From Lysinibacillus pakistanensis (lineage in GTDB: Bacteria > Bacillota > Bacilli > Bacillales_A > Planococcaceae): a stretch of DNA of 64,000 nucleotides. The translations under genes and the position numbers were made by a program. Positions 9,514 through 19,573 of this stretch are shown piece by piece (within the stretch, counting starts at the first letter, position 1; the number at the start of each line of letters is the position of its first letter). Below the pieces are notes generated by a model. It saw only the letters and a list, made by a program, of their open reading frames with translations, made no database searches and was not told where the DNA came from. The DNA lies in assembly GCA_001312325.1 (NCBI GenBank), contig BBDJ01000007.1, positions 103,578-167,577 on the forward strand, read 5' to 3'.

Positions 9514-9699
9514 TGCTTCTCGGGTTGAGAAGTACTATATATACAGAGTTCACATTGATAACAGAGGGTGTCAATGTGAATATCATAACAGTGGCCTACA
9601 GACAGAGGGATGTAAGCTACGCGCGATGTACGTTGTCAAGATGGATGGCCACATCGCTACATAGTAAAGTAACCTGGGAGACGCTAGGTTACTTTTTTT
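9514..9699 (+). ncRNA. Candidate structured RNA or leader ending in a terminator
   Basis: Three hairpins lie in order: CTTCTC/GAGAAG at 9514-9532, TTCACATTGA/TCAATGTGAA at 9549-9580, and an arm GTGGCC/GGCCAC closing 9593-9652. An intrinsic terminator follows (AAGTAACCT/AGGTTACTT, seven T, 9667-9699). The sequence ACAGAGGG occurs in both the second and third elements. No coding potential is convincing. It may be a terminated small RNA or an attenuator for the lysR gene at 9811. No known riboswitch class was recognised. Confidence 0.4.
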
Positions 9700-9810
9700 G
9701 TTGTGTTATTTTTCAAACAAGTATATTACCTAGTTTTCCAATCTTATTATAGAGAATAAAAGTATTTATCTATATAATAAGATAAATAAATAATTGGGGG
9801 AGGCCTTCAA

Positions 9811-10716
9811 ATGAATATTGATCATATCGAGGCATTTTTATATGTCGTGCATTATAAAAGTATCCATAAGGCTGCTAATGCGTTATTTTTATCTCAGCCG
9901 ACTGTAACTGCGCGCATTAAATCATTAGAACGAGAACTAAATGTTGAATTATTTCATCGAGATGGGCGAAGTGTAATTTTATCAGATAAGGGCAAGGATT
10001 TTTTTACCATTCGCGACACAAATTGTGCAAACCTTCCAACAGGGAAAAAAAGCAGTTAGAGGAAACTCAGGAGACTGATGAAGTGTGCATTGGTACTAAT
10101 GGAGTGACTGCACAATATTTTTTTAGCGTACGCATTACCTAAATGGAAGGAAAGCTATCCGCATTTACGCTTTCAAATTGTAACAGGGTCAACAAATATA
10201 ATATTAGAAAAGCTACAAAGTCATCAAATCCATTTTGGCCTTATTCAATATGTGCATCGAGAAGGGATTGGTAATGAGCTATTATTAAGTAATGCTGTTA
10301 AACTCGTGATGCATCGTGAACATTCTTTTCAGCAGAATACGCTAATTAAAGTAAGGGAATTAGCTCAGCAAAAAATGGTGTTTTTTTGAATGTGGAGCCT
10401 TTGATTGGAATTATGTTCATAAGCTATTTGAGGTGGAGGGTGTCACTGCAAATATAGAAGTGCGTACAGATCATTTAGAAGTAGCGAAAGAATTTATACG
10501 GACAAAAGAATATATGAGTTTTTTTACCACATCTCTGTGTAAAAAAGGAGCTTGAAAGTGGTGAGTTTGTAGAGATTGATGTCAAGCACTTACTGGATAT
10601 GAATCAACATATTTTTTTTAACTTATAACAATAAAGATACACTAGCTCCAGCCTTTTGGGAAAAGGTAATAGAAACTGCTGAGCAATTTGAAAGCAGCTA
10701 TGAAAAAATAGATTGA
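9811..10716 (+). CDS. LysR family regulator, YtlI-like (six frameshifts as read)
   Basis: 299 residues after correction, typical for LysR. The N-terminal helix-turn-helix is AANALFLSQPTVTARIKSLERELN. The rest forms the inducer-binding domain (VCIGTNGVTAQYFLAYALPKW onward). Six runs are one base too long: 9999-10005, 10045-10051, 10118-10124, 10381-10387, 10519-10525 and 10612-10619; the length is 900+6. It sits just upstream of the sulfur cluster in the same direction. In B. subtilis YtlI activates the ytmI sulfur operon, so the same role is inferred here. Confidence 0.82.
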
Positions 10717-10861
10717 TAAAATATTTTATCAAACAGTAAATTTTTTTTCTATTATGTAGCCTATTGCATATTGCAGCGTTGAGCTGTAATATCTTCCTCA
10801 ACCCTAATTTATTTATGGAGTATTATTTTTTTTATCTAAAACATACTTAACCACTATGTTT
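10713..10861 (+). promoter_or_regulatory. Palindromes upstream of the sulfur cluster, candidate LysR sites
   Basis: TTGATAAAAT-ATTTTATCAA (10713-10732) is a perfect 20-base palindrome overlapping the lysR stop. AAACATA-N9-TATGTTT (10839-10861) lies about 30 bases before the first monooxygenase gene. Both have the dyad form expected of LysR-type sites. Confidence 0.4.
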
Positions 10862-10892
10862 AGTAAAAATAAAGTTTGAGGAGGAAATGAAT

Positions 10893-12227
10893 ATGGTGAG
10901 ACAGGACAAAATTCGATTTGGAGCAATTATTCACGGTGTAGGTGGCAATATTTCAAGCTGGCGTCATCCAAAGGTAGCAAGTAATCAAAGTGTAAGCCTA
11001 CCATTTTACATCCAGCAGGCACAAAAGGCAGAGCAAGGGAAATTTGATGTAGTGTTTATTGCAGATGGTTTGTTTATCAACGAAAAATCCATTCCTCATT
11101 TTTTTTAAATCGCTTTGAGCCAATAACAATTTTATCAGCATTAGCAGTAGCAACAAAAAAACATTGGGCTAGTTGGCACAGTATCTACCTCCTACAGTGA
11201 ACCTTTTACAGTTGCACGTCAATTTGCCTCTTTGGATCATATAAGTGGAGGACGTGCTGGATGGAATGTTGTGACAACTCCTTTAGAAAGCACTGCCTTA
11301 AATTACAATAAAACAATAGAACAGCATCCTAGTCACGCAGAGCGCTATCAAATTGCTGAAGAATATTTAGAAGTGGCTAAGGCTTATGGGATTCATGGGA
11401 CGATGATGCTTTTATTGCAGATGTAGAACAGGATGTGTTTTTTTGATCCACATAAACTACATACCTTACACCATAAGGGGCAATATTTTTCTGTACAGGG
11501 ACCACTTAATATTGCACGCTCTAGGCAAGGTCAGCCTGTTATTTTTCAGGCTGGCTCGTCTGATGCAGGTATCCGTTTAGCGGCTAAGGATGCAGATGCA
11601 ATTTTTACACATGGTGCATCTTTAGATGAGGCACAGAAATTTTATCAAAGGGTTAAGACAGAGGCTATTGCATTTGGACGTAATCCACAGGAAATTAAAA
11701 TCTTCCCAGGAATATCTCCAATTATTGGTGAATCGCTGGAGGAGGCTGAAGCTAAATATCAGGAAATCGTGGAACTGGTATCCATAGAACGTGCACTTGC
11801 TTATGTAGGACGATACTTTGATCATCATGATTTTACACAGTATGATGTGGATGCTCCATTCCCAGAGCTTGGTGATATAGGAGCAAATAGCTTTAGAAGT
11901 ACAACCGATTATATAAAAAAATATGCCAAACAAGAAGGACTGACATTACGACAAGTTGCTTTACGTGAGGCAACACCAAAAACAGCTTTCTTCGGAACAG
12001 CCGAGCAAGTCGCTGATCTAGTGCAGGAATGGTTTGAAAAGGAGGCAGCGGATGGCTTTATTATTGCTGTAACTGTACCTGGTGCACTTGACGATTTTAT
12101 AGATAAGGTTGTACCAATTTTACAAGCAAGAGGGCTTTATCGTGAAGAGTATGAAGCGGATACATTACGTGGCAATTTAGGTTTACCATTTAAGGAAAGC
12201 CGTTATGTTAAACATACTGTCTCTTAA
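10893..12227 (+). CDS. cmoJ: FMN-dependent alkyl-cysteine monooxygenase, CmoJ/YtnJ-like (four indels)
   Basis: 443 residues after correction; NtaA/SnaA/DszA branch of the luciferase-like monooxygenases, needing a partner flavin reductase. Family features: [10 protein letters not shown] at the N-terminus, [20 protein letters not shown], and QAGSSDAG. In B. subtilis the relative dealkylates N-acetyl-S-alkylcysteine. The start is ATG 10893 rather than 10887, because GAGGAGG is 8 bases from the former and 2 from the latter. Indels: 8 T at 11099-11106 (two extra), 7 A at 11155-11161, a lost G at 11381-11382, 7 T at 11438-11444. Confidence 0.85.
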
Positions 12228-12277
12228 AACCTAGAAAATTGATTTGAATAAAAATAAAAAGATTAAGGAGGCAATAT

Positions 12278-13279
12278 ATGAGCTATTCACTAGGTATATT
12301 AGATCAAAGTCCGATTATCGAGGGTGCAACAAATGAGCAGACCTTGCAAAAGACAGTGGCACTCGCACAAAAAGCTGAGAAATTAGGCTACTCACGCTTT
12401 TGGGTATCGGAGCACCATCATACAGATTCATTAGCAGGAACATCTCCTGAAGTATTAGTATCTTATTTACTAGCTAAAACAAAATCAATCAACATTGGAT
12501 CGGGTGGGGTTATGCTACAGCATTATAGCCCCTATAAAGTAGCGGAAAATTTCCACGTTTTAGCATCCTTGGAGCCGGGTCGAGTGGATTTGGGTATTGG
12601 AAAGGCACCTGGAGGCTTACCTCTTTCTACAAAGGCCCTCCAATATGGCACGCTCAATAATGGAGGAGATTTTAAGGAAAGATTAATATTTTTACAGCAA
12701 TTAATTGAGCAATCAATACCAAATGAGCACGAATTATATGGCATACAAGCAACGCCTATTCCGAAGATAAAGCCAACATTATTTTTACTTGGTGCTAGCC
12801 AGAAAGTGCTGCTCTTGCAGGTAAACTAGGAATTGCATTCGTCTTTGCTCGATTTATTAATAGCGATAATAATGTTTTGGCACAAGCAGCTAAAACCTAT
12901 CGCAGTCACCATCCAAACGGCCATTTTGCGATTTCCATTGCCACACTTGCTGCCCCAAGCAAAGAGGAGGCGAAAGAGCTGGTAGGTGATCAAAAAAATT
13001 ACAAAGGTACATTTAGCAAGTGGCAGAAGTGTGACACTACAATCAGTAGAGCTAGCAGAGAAATTTGGTCAGGAATCTGGAGAGGAATATACGATTGAGC
13101 AGTATGAGGCTGATATTTTATATGGTACAGCTGAAGAAATTAAAGCCAATTTAGATGACTACCATGTGAACTACCAAATCGATGAATTTATTTTGCATAC
13201 GCCTGTCTTAAAGGATTTTGAGCGTGAGCGATCTTTTGAGCTATTGAGTCCAGTACATTTAAAAAAAACGGTTAGTTAA
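12278..13279 (+). CDS. cmoO: Luciferase-like monooxygenase, CmoO/YtmO-like (two compensating indels)
   Basis: 333 residues after correction. It begins LGILDQSPI and contains FWVSEHHHT, IGSGGVMLQHYSP, and VDLGIGKAPGG, typical of the MsnO8-type LLM family. A C is missing at 12799-12800 and an A is extra in the 7-A run at 12992-12998, so the total length is unchanged. It lies 50 bases after cmoJ with AAGGAGGCAATAT before its ATG. It probably takes part in the same oxidative C-S bond cleavage; which sulfur substrate it uses is not visible. Confidence 0.85.
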
Positions 13280-13292
13280 GGAGGAAAACATC

Positions 13293-13569
13293 ATGACAAA
13301 AAAATAGAGATGTAATAATTTGGTCGAAGCAGGGCTGTAGCTACTGTAATGAGGTAAAAGCCTATTTACAAGAGGAGGGTATACCTTATAAAACAGTGGA
13401 CGTAACGCATAATGATGCTTTCCGTGATATTCTCGATACAAAATATGGAATTCGTTATGTACCCGTTGTAGAAATTGGCTCAAGTGAAGACGGTATCTAT
13501 CAAGCCATTACAGAACTTGGTATAGAGCATTTAAAGGCAGCACTAGCTGAAGAAAAAATACAGTCATAA
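13293..13569 (+). CDS. cmoI: Glutaredoxin-like protein, CmoI/YtnI-like (one frameshift)
   Basis: 91 residues after removing one A from 13298-13304; as read it stops after four codons. The thioredoxin fold has a CSYC redox pair in VIIWSKQGCSYCNE, and the cis-proline region is RYVPVVEIG. It lies 13 bases after cmoO with AAGGAGGAAAACATC. In B. subtilis the same gene sits between the two monooxygenases of the sulfur operon. It may reduce a disulfide or supply thiol reductant during salvage. Confidence 0.85.
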
Positions 13570-13744
13570 AACATATAAAATTAATCGTATTTAGTAGCAC
13601 GTTTAAACTAATGGGCGCCCTTTACAGAAATCATGCATGTTCTCAAAAAAGAGCTAACATGCCCAATTTGGGATTAAAAAAATTTCACTCTGTTTTAAAT
13701 ACTACTATTCAGCTAAGTTTACATTGATAAAAGCGAGGGATATT

Positions 13745-14575
13745 ATGAAAAAAATAACACTTTTAAGTTGTTTGCTACTGTTAATGTTGCTTTTAACCGC
13801 TTGTGCAGGCACTGAAAAGCTTGAAGGAGATACAAATAAGAATGATACAGCACAGAGTGGAAAGAAAGTTCAAAAAAATTATTGTTGGTACAGGTACACA
13901 ATTTCCAAATATCTGCTTCTTAGATGACAAAGGAAATTTGACTGGTTATGATGTGGAGCTTGTTCGTGCAATTGATGAGAAGCTACCAGAATATGAGTTT
14001 GAATTTAAAACAATGGAATTCTCAAATTTATTGCTAAGTTTGGAAACAAGAAAAATTGATTTTGTTGCACATCAAATGGAAGTCAATAATGAGCGTGAGG
14101 AGAAGTTTCTATTTAATAAAGAGCCCTATAATGTATTCCCATTAAAGGTAACTGTTACTGCAAAAAAACGATGATATTCAATCTATTGACGATTTAAAAG
14201 GAAAAAAATGTGAGTGTTTCTCCAACTAGTAATTCAGCTGTCTTTATTGAGAAATACAATAAGGAACACGATTTAGGTGCAAATATCATCTATTCATCAG
14301 GCTCAGTTGATGTTAATAATCAACTTGCGACGGGGCGTGTGGATGCTATTATAACAACACCATTTGCAGTGAAGTATTATAACGAAAACAATGAAGCACA
14401 GCAAAAGGTAGTGGGAGACGCATTATTAAATTCAAAAGTGTATTTCTTATTAAATAAAGATGAGATTACCCTACAGCAACGACTTGATGATGCTATTCGT
14501 GAATTAAAGGAAGATGGTGTTATTAGTGAGCTAAGTAAAAAGTGGTTAGGTGATGATTATACCGTGGACTTTTAA
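13745..14575 (+). CDS. ABC transporter substrate-binding lipoprotein, TcyJ/TcyK-like (three frameshifts)
   Basis: 275 residues after correction. A lipoprotein signal peptide (MKKITLLSC...LLLTAC) places the acylated Cys near residue 19. The rest is a SBP_bac_3 amino-acid-binding domain (GYDVELVRAI, ATGRVDAIITT). B. subtilis TcyJ/TcyK bind cystine and related sulfur amino acids. Extra A in runs 13872-13878, 14162-14168 and 14202-14208. Only one binding protein is present, against two in B. subtilis. A 175-base gap precedes it, so it may have its own promoter. Confidence 0.83.
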
Positions 14576-14600
14576 TTAAAACAGAGAGGGTGAAGGAAGT

Positions 14601-15305
14601 ATGGCAAATGACTTTGACTTCGTGCTTATAGCAAAAATACTTCCAATATTACTTCAGTATTTACCAGTAACATTTGAAATTTTAGTGTTCTCTATTCTTT
14701 TTGGCATACTGCTTGGTATAGGTATTGCTTTACCAAAGCTACTCCATATCAATGTTTTGAGACAAATAATAACAATCTATATTTCGTTTATTCGTGGTAC
14801 ACCGATATTAGTACAATTATTTTTAGTGTTTTATGGTATACCTGCATTATTAAAGATTGTGCATATTGATGTAACAAGAATGGATGCCATGTATTTTGTC
14901 ATTATTACCTACACATTAAGTAATGCTGCTGCATTTGCAGAAATTTTTAGAGCCTCGATTTTAACGGTGGATCGAGGGCAAATCGAGGCTGCATATTCAG
15001 TAGGCTTAAACGGTACACAGGCCTTTGTGCGGATTGTATTTCCCCAGGCTCTTCGTGTTGCCTTTCCCAATCTAGCGAACACGATGATTAGCTCCTTAAA
15101 AGACACATCTCTTGCATTTTCAATTGGTGTCATGGATATGGTTGGGAGAGGAGAAACACTTATTGCCTCTACCACAAGAGCGCTAGAAATTTATTTGGCA
15201 CTATCAATTGTCTATTATGTCATTGTGATGCTGCTAGAGAGGGTTTTTAAGAGTAATGAGCGCTATCTTAATCGCTATATGCCAAAGGAAGCTGTATCTA
15301 GCTAG
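14601..15305 (+). CDS. tcyL: ABC amino-acid permease, TcyL-like
   Basis: 234 residues, intact, His/Glu/Gln/Arg/opine-type permease. Several membrane helices are present. The cytoplasmic EAA loop, which docks the ATPase, reads EAAYSVGLNGTQAFVRIVFPQA. FIRGTPILVQLF is the family's conserved N-terminal segment. It follows the lipoprotein gene by 25 bases and precedes its partner permease by 12, so the three form one transport unit. Confidence 0.88.
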   Translation: MANDFDFVLIAKILPILLQYLPVTFEILVFSILFGILLGIGIALPKLLHINVLRQIITIYISFIRGTPILVQLFLVFYGIPALLKIVHIDVTRMDAMYFVIITYTLSNAAAFAEIFRASILTVDRGQIEAAYSVGLNGTQAFVRIVFPQALRVAFPNLANTMISSLKDTSLAFSIGVMDMVGRGETLIASTTRALEIYLALSIVYYVIVMLLERVFKSNERYLNRYMPKEAVSS

Positions 15306-15317
15306 GAGGTAAAAGTT

Positions 15318-16028
15318 ATGACCATAGATTTTGCATTTATTTTCGAAGCTTTTAAAGAAATTAGTAAGGTATTGCCGTTAACCTTGTTTATGACAATTAC
15401 ACCTGTCCTATTGGGTATAATCATCGGTGTTATTGTTGCCTTTGTTCGACTCCAGCAAACTAAATTTTTCACACCGTTGTTAAATTTTTATGTATCTTTT
15501 TTTAGAGGTACACCCATTATTATGCATATAATGCTTGTTTATTTTGGGGTACCTTTCATAGTGGATGTCCTTGCGAAAGCATTAAAGTTAAATGTTCAAT
15601 CCAGCTCTATTCCTATAATATTTTTTTGTTTTACTTGCTTTGACATTGAGTGCAGGTGCCTATGCCTCCGAAATAATTCGATCAGGGATTTTAAGTGTGC
15701 CTAAGGGGCAGCTAGAGGCAGCTTATGCAGTTGGTTTAACATTTTCTCAGGCGATGCGACGGTATATATTACCTCAGGCATTTAGTAAATCAATTCCTAA
15801 TTTTACGAATGTTTTTATAGGCTTTTTACATGCCACATCGCTAGCTTTTTTTTCTTTCAGTGAAAGAATTAACAGGTGTAGCGAATATTGTTGCCTCTAA
15901 AAATTTAAAATTTTTGGAGGCATTTATCGCTGTGGGTATTATCTATTGGGGTGTTTCAGCCATCGTTGAATGGCTTGCCCATCGCCTTGAAAAAAAAAGT
16001 GACTGCCTATAATAAGGGCGGCATTTGA
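15318..16028 (+). CDS. tcyM: ABC amino-acid permease, TcyM-like (three frameshifts)
   Basis: 235 residues after correction. [13 protein letters not shown] and the EAA loop [22 protein letters not shown] show the same permease family as its neighbour. Extra bases lie in 15621-15627 (7 T), 15846-15853 (8 T) and 15990-15998 (9 A). It would pair with TcyL as a heterodimer. No ATPase gene (tcyN) follows, unlike in B. subtilis; an ATPase from another locus must energise the importer or the system is incomplete. Confidence 0.85.
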
Positions 16029-16072
16029 CGAAATACTTATGGTTCGACAAAAAAAAGAAAGGGGAATAAACA

Positions 16073-16587
16073 ATGGCAGTAGTGGAAATAGTGATTGAGC
16101 AATTAAAAGAGGAAGACCATGCACGTTATTTAGAGGTTCTTGTAGAGAGCTATTCACAATATGAGAAAGAATATAATAACCCAGAGGATTGGGCTTCCTA
16201 TTTAAGTGCTATTCGTGCATCCGTAGGTAATCCTGATGCAGCAACAATTTTAGTGGCAAAGCAGGGGGATGAAATTTTAGGGGGGCTCCAGCTATTTACG
16301 GATTCTGAAAAGGCCTATGGTTTGCCAGAGCTTCGTATACATTCTACTATTGTACGTTTACTTGGCGTGCATCCTAAGGGAAGGGGATTAGGCATTGCGA
16401 AAAAAAATTACTACAAGAAAGCTTTGCCTTCGCACGCGCTCGTCAGGATCAAGCTTTATATTTACATTCGGGCGATATCATGCAGGTTGCCATCAATCTT
16501 TACTTATCATTAGGCTTTGTACGTGATGAATCTAAGGATTTTCGCAAGGGAGATATTCTTGTAAAAGGTTTCCGTTATGATTTATAA
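16073..16587 (+). CDS. snaA: GNAT N-acetyltransferase, SnaA/YtmI-like (frameshift)
   Basis: 170 residues after removing two A from the 8-A run at 16400-16407. The acetyl-CoA binding segment VHPKGRGLGIAKKLL and the late ALYLHSGDIMQVAINLYLSLGF motif are typical of GNAT enzymes. In the B. subtilis pathway the homologue N-acetylates S-substituted cysteine before oxidation by the monooxygenases. It is the last gene of the cluster; in B. subtilis ytmI is first, so the order is changed. Confidence 0.78.
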
Positions 16588-16777
16588 AATAAAGTAATTA
16601 AGTGGCTTTATGATTATTGACGTGGCATAGCGGTACTCTGCTTCAATACTTTTTAAGGCAACTACTCTCAAAGAATTGCTCATCACCTTACACACGTTTT
16701 GCTACTTTTCCTATGACATTTTACAGATAAGGTGCTGTGCCTAGTTTTTAAGGGGAATATCCCTATAAAAAAACTAA

Positions 16778-16812
16778 ACGATCCCGTCTTAATGACGAGA
16801 TCGTGTTTTTTT
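16778..16812. terminator. Bidirectional terminator between snaA and glcD
   Basis: ACGATCCCGTC / GACGAGATCGT stem with T run to the right and A run (seven) to the left; it serves both convergent genes. Confidence 0.8.
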
Positions 16813-16817
16813 CAAGA

Positions 16818-18198
16818 TTACATAGTAAAAATTTTTCCTGGGTTCATAATATTATGGGGGTCAAGGGCTGCCTTTATGCTTTTCATCACTAATAGGGATG
16901 TCCCATGCTCCGTAGATTGATATTTCATTTTGCCAATTCCAACTCCATGCTCACCTGTACATGTTCCACCTCGCAGTAAGGCGTATTGCACAATATGTTC
17001 ATTAAAGCGGTCTGCTTGTGCGCGTTCGGCAGAATCATTTGGATCAAGCATAAGCAATGCATGAAAGTTACCATCTCCGACATGGCCAACAATACCACCT
17101 GCTAGCCCAACGTTTTCAAGTTGCTCACGCGCATATAAAATGGTTTCAGCTAGTTTTGAAATGGGTACACATACATCAGTCGACATCAGCTTTTTCCCAG
17201 GATAAGCATGAATATATGCATAGGCTAAGGAATGGCGAGCCTGCCAGAGCCTATTGCGTGCTGCTGTATCATGCTCGAATTCAACTGAAAGACAATCGAA
17301 ATCCTTGAAAATTTCTGTTGCAAAATCTATGTCAGCATGCATCCCAGCTTCGTTACCGTGGAATTCTAAAAATAATGTAGGTTTTTCTTCATAAGACGTT
17401 TCATTGTAAATATTTGCCTGTTTAATAGAGGCTTCATCTACCAGCTCAACACGGCCAATTGAAATCCCGACCTGCAATAATGTAGTTACTGCACTAACAG
17501 CATCGCCAACTGTTGCAAAAACTGCACGCCCTGCAGTTACAAATTCAGGAATTCCATAGACTTTTAATGTTAATTCTGTAAAGCAGCCAAGTGTACCCTC
17601 TGAGCCAACAAATAAGCTATTTAAATGATAACCAGAAGATGATTTAGCGGCTAGGCTCCCTGTATGAATAACCGAGCCATCCGCTAGTACAACCTCTAAA
17701 TCACGAACTTGATCACGCATAACCCCATAGCGTACTGCGGTTGTCCCGCTAGCATTGGTAGCAGCCATACCACCTAATGTTGCATCAGCACCAGGATCGA
17801 CTGTGAATTGGAGTCCATGTTTTTTTTAATTCTTTATTCAATTGATCCCGAGTTACACCCGGCTGTACTTTTACCAATAGGTCGTCTGGTCGAATGTCTA
17901 AAATAGCATTCATTTCAGAGAAATCGATAGAAATACCATTGGCAATGGGAATTGCATTTCCTTCTAAGCTTGAACCAACTCCGAAAGGTACGACTGGTAC
18001 ACGTTCCGCATGCGCGATTTTCAAGATGGCACTGACATCTGCTGTGGAACGTGGAAAGACAACGATATCTGGTAAGCTCATTGCATGATGAGACTCGTCC
18101 TTCCCATGAAGCTGTCGCACTGTTTCGTTTGTCGATACTTGTTCTTCTAATAAAGCCTCTTTTAGTTGATTGATGATTAATTCTACAGCAACAGTCAT
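16818..18198 (-). CDS. FAD-linked oxidase, glycolate oxidase/D-lactate dehydrogenase type (one frameshift)
   Basis: 459 residues after removing one base from the 8-T run at 17820-17827. The N-terminal FAD_binding_4 domain shows PVVPFGVGSSLEGNAIP and GADATLGGMAATNASGTTAVRYG. The C-terminal FAD-oxidase domain has VGHVGDGNFH and CTGEHGVGIGK. It oxidises a 2-hydroxy acid such as glycolate or D-lactate; the substrate cannot be fixed from sequence. GGAGGGATTGG precedes ATG 18198. No glcE/glcF partners are nearby. Confidence 0.87.
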
Positions 18199-18410
18199 TC
18201 CAATCCCTCCAAATTTTCTGATAAGTAAAACTTTATCATGCATTTCTTGGAAATGGAATGAATTGTTTAGCAATTTTGCCTGATGTTGTTGTAGCTACCG
18301 TCCAAACTCTGTGGGCCAATCACCCTTTAAAAGAATTTAGAAAATCTTTGTTCCTCTATACCTTTGAGTGTTTGGTCACTAAACCGCATCGCCTACATTG
18401 TTTACTTAAA

Positions 18411-18619
18411 TCAGTGAGCAAATGCTTTTTCTAGCTTTTGTACAAATGCATCCTGCTCAGCAGGACTAGATTGTTGCCACCACTTTCGAAAAATACACCA
18501 AGCCCTGGTAATAAATGCTCTTCCCCACGACTGATCGCATCTTCAACAATGTCTTTAAATTCAGCCGCTGTTTGACCATGTACGTTTGTTGTGATCGCAT
18601 CCCTTATTTGAAAATTCAT
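18411..18619 (-). CDS. sspI: Small acid-soluble spore protein I (one-base deletion)
   Basis: 69 residues after restoring one base at 18484-18486. It starts MNFQIRDAITTNVHG, has the conserved HLLPGLGVFFEKWWQ core, and ends FVQKLEKAFAH. It matches SspI in length and motif. It is made in the forespore and packaged in the spore core. AAGGAGGCGAAATAC precedes the start. The deletion shortens a 4-base run, unlike the usual insertions here. Confidence 0.88.
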
Positions 18620-18830
18620 GTATTTCGCCTCCTTAGTGATAATTTGTCCAGCCTTTGAAGAAATATGTATAGAAGGACAGATAAAGATATGATTTTTTTA
18701 TTATTTTATAGCGATTCTGAATAAATTTTAGTATGGATTTATACAAAATTTCTGATCATATCGACAAAAAGGGTATTCGCCACGTTCGTAGTATAATAAG
18801 TAAGATAAAGGCACCTAGGAATAAAGGACT

Positions 18831-19370
18831 GTGCATAGTCGTAAGGAAAATGGGATGCCGCAATGTAATAAGCTTTCACCTGAACAGTCATTTGAAGAAG
18901 TATTAGAAAAAGTCCAGCCAATGATAACATCGATCTTTTTAAAGCTCCATATTTATAAAGATTATGATTATTATCGTCATCTTGCTTCGATAGCAGTATG
19001 GGAGGCTTGGTGTAAAGTAGATCCATTGAAAGGTAAATTTTCGGCTTATATTTATACAACCGTTAAGGGAGAGCTGATGAAGGAGCTGACAAAAGAGGTG
19101 ACATTTGAAGAACTGCATGCACCTATGGATGATGAACTATAAATTACGTTAGAGGTTTTGAAATAAAACCAAAAAGCCCTATGCTTTTAGAAACTTTATT
19201 GGCTGAATTAAAGGAGGAAGAAAGAGCTATCTTACTACTTTATTATGTAGAAGGTTATACTTATGAGGAGATCGCACAAGTATTACATTTATCAGTATCA
19301 GCCATAAAAAAAGAGGCGTACTAGAATCATGACAAAACTACGTGAGCTAAGGTCCTCTATAGTAAAATAA
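18831..19370 (+). CDS. Sigma-70 family RNA polymerase factor, ECF-like (two indels)
   Basis: 179 residues after correction. Region 2 is near HLASIAVWEAWCKVDPLKGKFSAYIYTTVKGEL; region 4 is the helix-turn-helix LLYYVEGYTYEEIAQVLHLSVSAIKKRRTR. One A is missing at 19135-19136 and one is extra at 19316-19322, so as read the two domains fall in different frames. The start may be GTG 18831 or ATG 18855, the latter with AAGGA 7 bases away. A -10-like TATAAT lies at 18792. No anti-sigma gene is adjacent. Its regulon is unknown. Confidence 0.72.
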
Positions 19371-19385
19371 AGGGATAAAATAGCA

Positions 19386-19429
19386 AAAGTATGCTAATAT
19401 CTAAATACACAGAATATTAGCATACTTTC
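19386..19429 (+). terminator. Long perfect hairpin after the sigma factor gene
   Basis: AAAGTATGCTAATAT / ATATTAGCATACTTT, a 15-base perfect stem with a 13-base loop. The trailing T tract is short. Confidence 0.6.
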
Positions 19430-19573
19430 AATACTTGCATACAACTTCCAAGAAAAATGCTATGATTTGTAAGAAGTCAAAAAAAATATACAATTTTTAA
19501 AATGATATTTTCAATAGGTAGATAAATTTACCTATACAATTTATAGATATATACTTAGTATGGAGGGTTTGGA

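Noticed and set aside
9513..9752. 79-codon frame between argF and lysR
   Set aside because: It crosses three hairpins and a terminator, has no ribosome binding site and no recognisable protein.
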